DNA of 8,049 nt from Micavibrio aeruginosavorus (lineage in GTDB: Bacteria; Pseudomonadota; Alphaproteobacteria; Micavibrionales; Micavibrionaceae). Of this stretch, positions 5,935 to 8,049 are shown in pieces. A program made the position numbers and the translations under genes. The notes under the pieces are model-generated. The model saw only the letters and a list, made by a program, of their open reading frames with translations. It was not told where the DNA came from and ran no database searches. The stretch covers positions 1-8,049 of the forward strand of contig QFQB01000144.1 in assembly GCA_003241475.1 (NCBI GenBank), written 5' to 3'. Within the stretch, counting starts at the first letter, position 1. Each line of letters begins with the position of its first letter.

Positions 5935-7077
5935 TTATTCCGCAGCGATTTTGGATTCTGATGAAGCCGCCTGTAATTGGGCGGCTTTTTCTTCGATCAT
6001 TTCGACGATGTGATCAACGATAGAGGAGTCGCCGGAGTTAAAACGGTGCGCTTTTTCTCCGCCGATGTATATCTGATGGTTCCCCTGCCCGCCACCGGTT
6101 AGACCGATATCGGTCATCAGCGCTTCGCCGGGGCCGTTCACGACACAGCCGATAATCGAAACCGTCATCGGCGTGGTGATATGCGCGATGCGCTGTTCCA
6201 GTTCCGCAACCGTGTCGATCACCTGAAACTGCTGACGCGCGCAGGACGGGCACGAAATAACATTCACGCCGCGGTGGCGCAGGCCCAATGATTTGAGCAT
6301 ATCGAAACCGGCTTTGATTTCTTCGACAGGATCGGCAGACAAGGACACGCGGATCGTATCGCCGATCCCCGCCCACAAAAGATTGCCCATGCCGATGGAA
6401 GATTTGATCGTACCCGATCTTAAACCGCCCGCTTCGGTAATACCCAAATGCAATGGGTAATCGCATACGTCAGCGAGTTGTTGATACGCGGCAACCGCCA
6501 TAAACACGTCGGAGGCTTTGCAGGAAATTTTGAAGTTGTAGAAATCATTGTCTTCCAAAATGCGCATGTGGCGCTGTGCGGATTCCACCATCGCATCGGG
6601 GCATGGCTCGCCATATTTCTCCAGAAGATCGCGCTCCAGCGATCCGGCATTCACGCCGATGCGGATGGAGCAGTTGTTATCCTTCGCCGCCTTGATGACT
6701 TCTTTGACTTTGGCTTCCGAGCCGATATTGCCCGGATTGATGCGCAGACAAGCCGCGCCGTTCTGCGCCGCTTCGATCCCGCGTTTGTAATGAAAGTGAA
6801 TGTCAGCAACGATGGGCACCGTTACTTCAGGCACGATCTGTTTCAGGGCTGCAGACGATTCTTCATCGGGACAGGAAATGCGCACAATATCCGCACCTGC
6901 GATTTCCAGCGCACGCACCTGCGCGATCGTCGCCTCTACATCATGGGTCAGCGTGTTCGTCATGGATTGAACGGTAATTGGCGCATCGCCGCCCACGGGG
7001 ACATTGCCGACCCAGATTTTACGGGATGCGCGCCGATTGATCATTCGCCAAGGACGTATGGAATTGTGGTCCGCCAT
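5935..7077 (-). CDS. ispG: 4-hydroxy-3-methylbut-2-enyl-diphosphate synthase (IspG/GcpE)
   Basis: A cytoplasmic [4Fe-4S] enzyme of the non-mevalonate (MEP) isoprenoid pathway, converting the cyclic diphosphate MEcPP to HMBPP. The 380 residues are close to family length. A TIM-barrel domain (about 15-265) includes GGDAPITVQSMTNT (29-42), ADIHFHY (91-97), RINPGNIG (112-119) and GITEAGG (212-218). The C-terminal cluster domain has CPSC (C276, C279) and CVVNGPGE (C311, E318), the expected cluster ligands, so the enzyme appears intact. The ATG at 7077 gives the usual start (SIRPWR, then RRASRKIWVGN); a later Met12 would cut conserved residues. No ribosome binding site precedes the ATG, and a promoter-like sequence lies so close that the mRNA could be leaderless. 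The last 20 residues overlap the terminator of the opposing operon. hisS, often next in alphaproteobacteria, is not found downstream here. Confidence 0.97.
   Translation of the reverse strand: MADHNSIRPWRMINRRASRKIWVGNVPVGGDAPITVQSMTNTLTHDVEATIAQVRALEIAGADIVRISCPDEESSAALKQIVPEVTVPIVADIHFHYKRGIEAAQNGAACLRINPGNIGSEAKVKEVIKAAKDNNCSIRIGVNAGSLERDLLEKYGEPCPDAMVESAQRHMRILEDNDFYNFKISCKASDVFMAVAAYQQLADVCDYPLHLGITEAGGLRSGTIKSSIGMGNLLWAGIGDTIRVSLSADPVEEIKAGFDMLKSLGLRHRGVNVISCPSCARQQFQVIDTVAELEQRIAHITTPMTVSIIGCVVNGPGEALMTDIGLTGGGQGNHQIYIGGEKAHRFNSGDSSIVDHIVEMIEEKAAQLQAASSESKIAAE
5964..5993 (+). terminator. Strong intrinsic terminator of the orphan operon, inside ispG
   Basis: AAGCCGCC (5964-5971) and GGCGGCTT (5980-5987) form a perfect eight-pair stem around the loop TGTAATTG. 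The T run TTTTTCTT begins within the stem at 5986 and ends at 5993. It lies 30 bases after the stop of the 263-residue gene. It is wholly inside the antisense of ispG codons 362-372, so it must serve both as ispG coding sequence (EEKAAQLQAAS) and as terminator. Confidence 0.8.
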
Positions 7078-7084
7078 GTGGATT

Positions 7085-7113
7085 TATGTATCAAATTGGG
7101 GGAAAAAGTCCAA
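7085..7113 (-). promoter_or_regulatory. Candidate ispG promoter giving a leaderless or very short leader
   Basis: On the minus strand TTGGAC (7113-7108), 17 bases and TACATA (7090-7085) form a moderate promoter, with a TG one base before the -10 box as in extended -10 promoters. Transcription would begin about 7078-7080, at or just before the ATG at 7077. This agrees with the lack of any ribosome binding site there. Confidence 0.35.
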
Positions 7114-7268
7114 CACAGGAATGTCTATGATCCAGGCGCTTAGGCGAATCATTTATCGCCGCCGTGGACGGACAGCGGCTAGCCGTAAACTGCCCCTTTT
7201 AAAATCATAAAATTATCATTTAAGAACAAATAGTTGACTGTGCATAACTGCGTTGCAATTTTCTCTTA
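7114..7268. other. Middle of the ispG / 7412 divergent spacer
   Basis: The 334-base gap between ispG and the 7412 gene holds promoters at both ends, listed separately. In this middle part I see a ten-base palindrome CGGCTAGCCG (7176-7185) and a five-pair inverted repeat GGCGA/TCGCC (7143-7160). A strongly AT-rich run starts near 7196. No gene is supported: the open frames here continue out of the ispG antisense strand and look like chance. The palindrome could be an operator, without further evidence. Confidence 0.4.
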
Positions 7269-7296
7269 TTGACCTTTGTTTTATAATATCTATAAC
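7269..7296 (+). promoter_or_regulatory. Upstream promoter candidate for the 7412 gene
   Basis: TTGACC (7269-7274), a 16-base spacer and TATAAC (7291-7296) each match the consensus at five of six positions. Transcription would start about 7303, giving a leader of about 110 bases that passes through the second promoter. Confidence 0.5.
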
Positions 7297-7344
7297 CCAT
7301 TGTAAGACCTATACAAAATAACGATTTTTGCGTTAATTTATTAA

Positions 7345-7373
7345 TTGACATAATAAATATATTTTTGTACAGT
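7345..7373 (+). promoter_or_regulatory. Main promoter candidate for the 7412 gene
   Basis: A perfect TTGACA (7345-7350), a 17-base spacer that is mostly A and T, and TACAGT (7368-7373) lie ahead of the gene. The start would be near 7380, leaving a leader of about 32 bases with an AAGGAAA ribosome site at 7401-7407. Confidence 0.7.
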
Positions 7374-7411
7374 CCCTATACTCAACAAACAACCAAAACC
7401 AAGGAAAAACG

Positions 7412-8002
7412 ATGCAGACACATCACAGAAACGACCTCCACGAGCGCGGCCCCCCTATTACCGAAGAACAGCGCAAACTCTTCAGCGACGTTGGCCGCGA
7501 CGCCGTCATCGTCGGCGGCATCTCAATAGGCGCCATTACATACAGCCTATTCCATCTCGAAAAATTCACAAAAGTTACGACATGCCTCCATTCCTTCGGC
7601 GAAGTTGCCGGAGCGACATCCATCGGAGTCGGCGCAATGCTTTTGCTGGCCGCCAAAAGCGGTAGCCAAGAAGTATGCGACAGCACATGCAAGACCATTA
7701 AAATGGCTCTTCGCGGCGTCGCGGCAGGCGCTTTCATCGCGGCAGGCGTTGCCAGCACGGCACAGATCCGTGAAAGCAATCATGAGCAAAGCTATGCGCT
7801 GGCGCATTCCGATAAGGCAAAAGGCATGCGCACGGTCGACGCGGATACAGCCCGTGCCGACAATCCATCGCGTCCCTACCGCGATTTCTGCAAAGCAGGA
7901 GACGATAAGATTGTAGTCCAAGGAATTGTGGTAAAGGGGTGCGATAGGCCCGCGCCCAAAGGCTATGAGCGCCCTACCCTGCCATTCGCCTTTTCAGACT
8001 AG
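7412..8002 (+). CDS. Unrecognised 196-residue protein with three membrane segments
   Basis: No family is recognised. A hydrophilic start of about 30 residues, rich in His, Arg and Glu, is followed by three small-residue-rich hydrophobic segments near 30-47, 63-81 and 98-117. These contain many Gly and Ala, as in tightly packed helices. The region after residue 118 is soluble and charged, with a Cys pair at 160 and 177 flanking a short strand-like stretch (KIVVQGIVVKG, 166-176); if that part is outside the cytoplasm the pair could form a disulfide. Other Cys are at 58, 89 and 93. The ATG at 7412 is supported by AAGGAAA five to eleven bases upstream and a strong promoter at 7345. It is divergent from ispG, ends in TAG, and is followed by a stem-loop. 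It is probably a small inner-membrane protein of unknown role. Confidence 0.85.
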   Translation: MQTHHRNDLHERGPPITEEQRKLFSDVGRDAVIVGGISIGAITYSLFHLEKFTKVTTCLHSFGEVAGATSIGVGAMLLLAAKSGSQEVCDSTCKTIKMALRGVAAGAFIAAGVASTAQIRESNHEQSYALAHSDKAKGMRTVDADTARADNPSRPYRDFCKAGDDKIVVQGIVVKGCDRPAPKGYERPTLPFAFSD

Positions 8003-8017
8003 ATAAAAAGCGGATAT

Positions 8018-8049
8018 TACCCGTGCCGCGATTATTTGCGGCGCGGGTA
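8018..8049 (+). terminator. Probable terminator hairpin after the 7412 gene, at the window edge
   Basis: TACCCGTGCCGC (8018-8029) pairs with GCGGCGCGGGTA (8038-8049) over 12 pairs around an eight-base loop. The one irregular pair (8024 with 8043) is a U-G wobble in plus-strand RNA but a mismatch in minus-strand RNA, which favours action on the plus strand. It starts 15 bases after the stop codon. The U run that would prove a terminator would lie beyond the window. Confidence 0.65.

Noticed and set aside
6448..7143. Long plus-strand open frame of 231 codons opposite ispG
   Set aside because: It lies almost wholly antisense to a conserved gene, has no convincing ribosome site, and its protein has no coherent composition; it is a shadow of ispG codon bias.
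7423..7921. Minus-strand and third-frame open frames over the 7412 gene
   Set aside because: The plus-strand frame at 7412 has a promoter, ribosome site, membrane segments and a downstream stem-loop, while the others have none of these.
1..8049. Insertion sequences, attachment sites, CRISPR arrays, tRNA or rRNA genes
   Set aside because: I saw no transposase or integrase motifs, no regularly spaced repeats, no terminal repeats around the orphan genes and no cloverleaf with a canonical T-arm.

Overview
The window looks like chromosomal DNA from an alphaproteobacterium. IspG (with its SIRPWR-type N-terminus and CPSCAR/CVVNGPGE cluster motifs), RF1 and PrmC all have an alphaproteobacterial look. 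A candidate DUF4167 start just after prmC is also typical of that class. By eye the base composition is roughly balanced, with AT-rich promoter spacers. Genus cannot be told from this; a Rhodospirillales- or Micavibrio-like lineage is only a guess. I see no mobile element, tRNA, rRNA or CRISPR.

Minus-strand backbone, in transcription order (right to left): ispG (7077-5935, isoprenoid precursor synthesis), a five-helix YIP1-like membrane protein (4485-3805), prfA (3940-2876, release factor 1), an unrecognised 282-residue protein (2031-1183), prmC (1127-261, which methylates the RF1 GGQ glutamine), and the first codons of a probable DUF4167 protein (23-1). In many alphaproteobacteria ispG, hisS, prfA and prmC lie close together in this order. 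Here hisS is absent from its expected place and the cluster is broken up by genes of no known family.

Plus-strand genes fill the gaps: an unrecognised 231-residue protein (2180-2875), a two-gene operon of unrecognised proteins (4702-5118 and 5143-5934), and a three-helix membrane protein (7412-8002) divergent from ispG. Two plus-strand genes meet the backbone tail to tail with no intervening base: stop codons abut at 2875/2876 and at 5934/5935. At the second junction the terminator of the plus-strand operon lies inside the ispG coding sequence. A weaker candidate terminator for ispG lies inside the opposing gene.

The clearest functional link is RF1 and PrmC, substrate and modifying enzyme. 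The other striking points are compact control regions: back-to-back divergent promoters at 2078-2146, tandem promoters before the 7412 gene, a possible leaderless ispG start, and a 136-base overlap between the YIP1-like gene and prfA. No recognisable defence, secretion or biosynthetic system is visible. The orphan operon at 4702-5934 is the best candidate for something undescribed, but its sequence gives no function.
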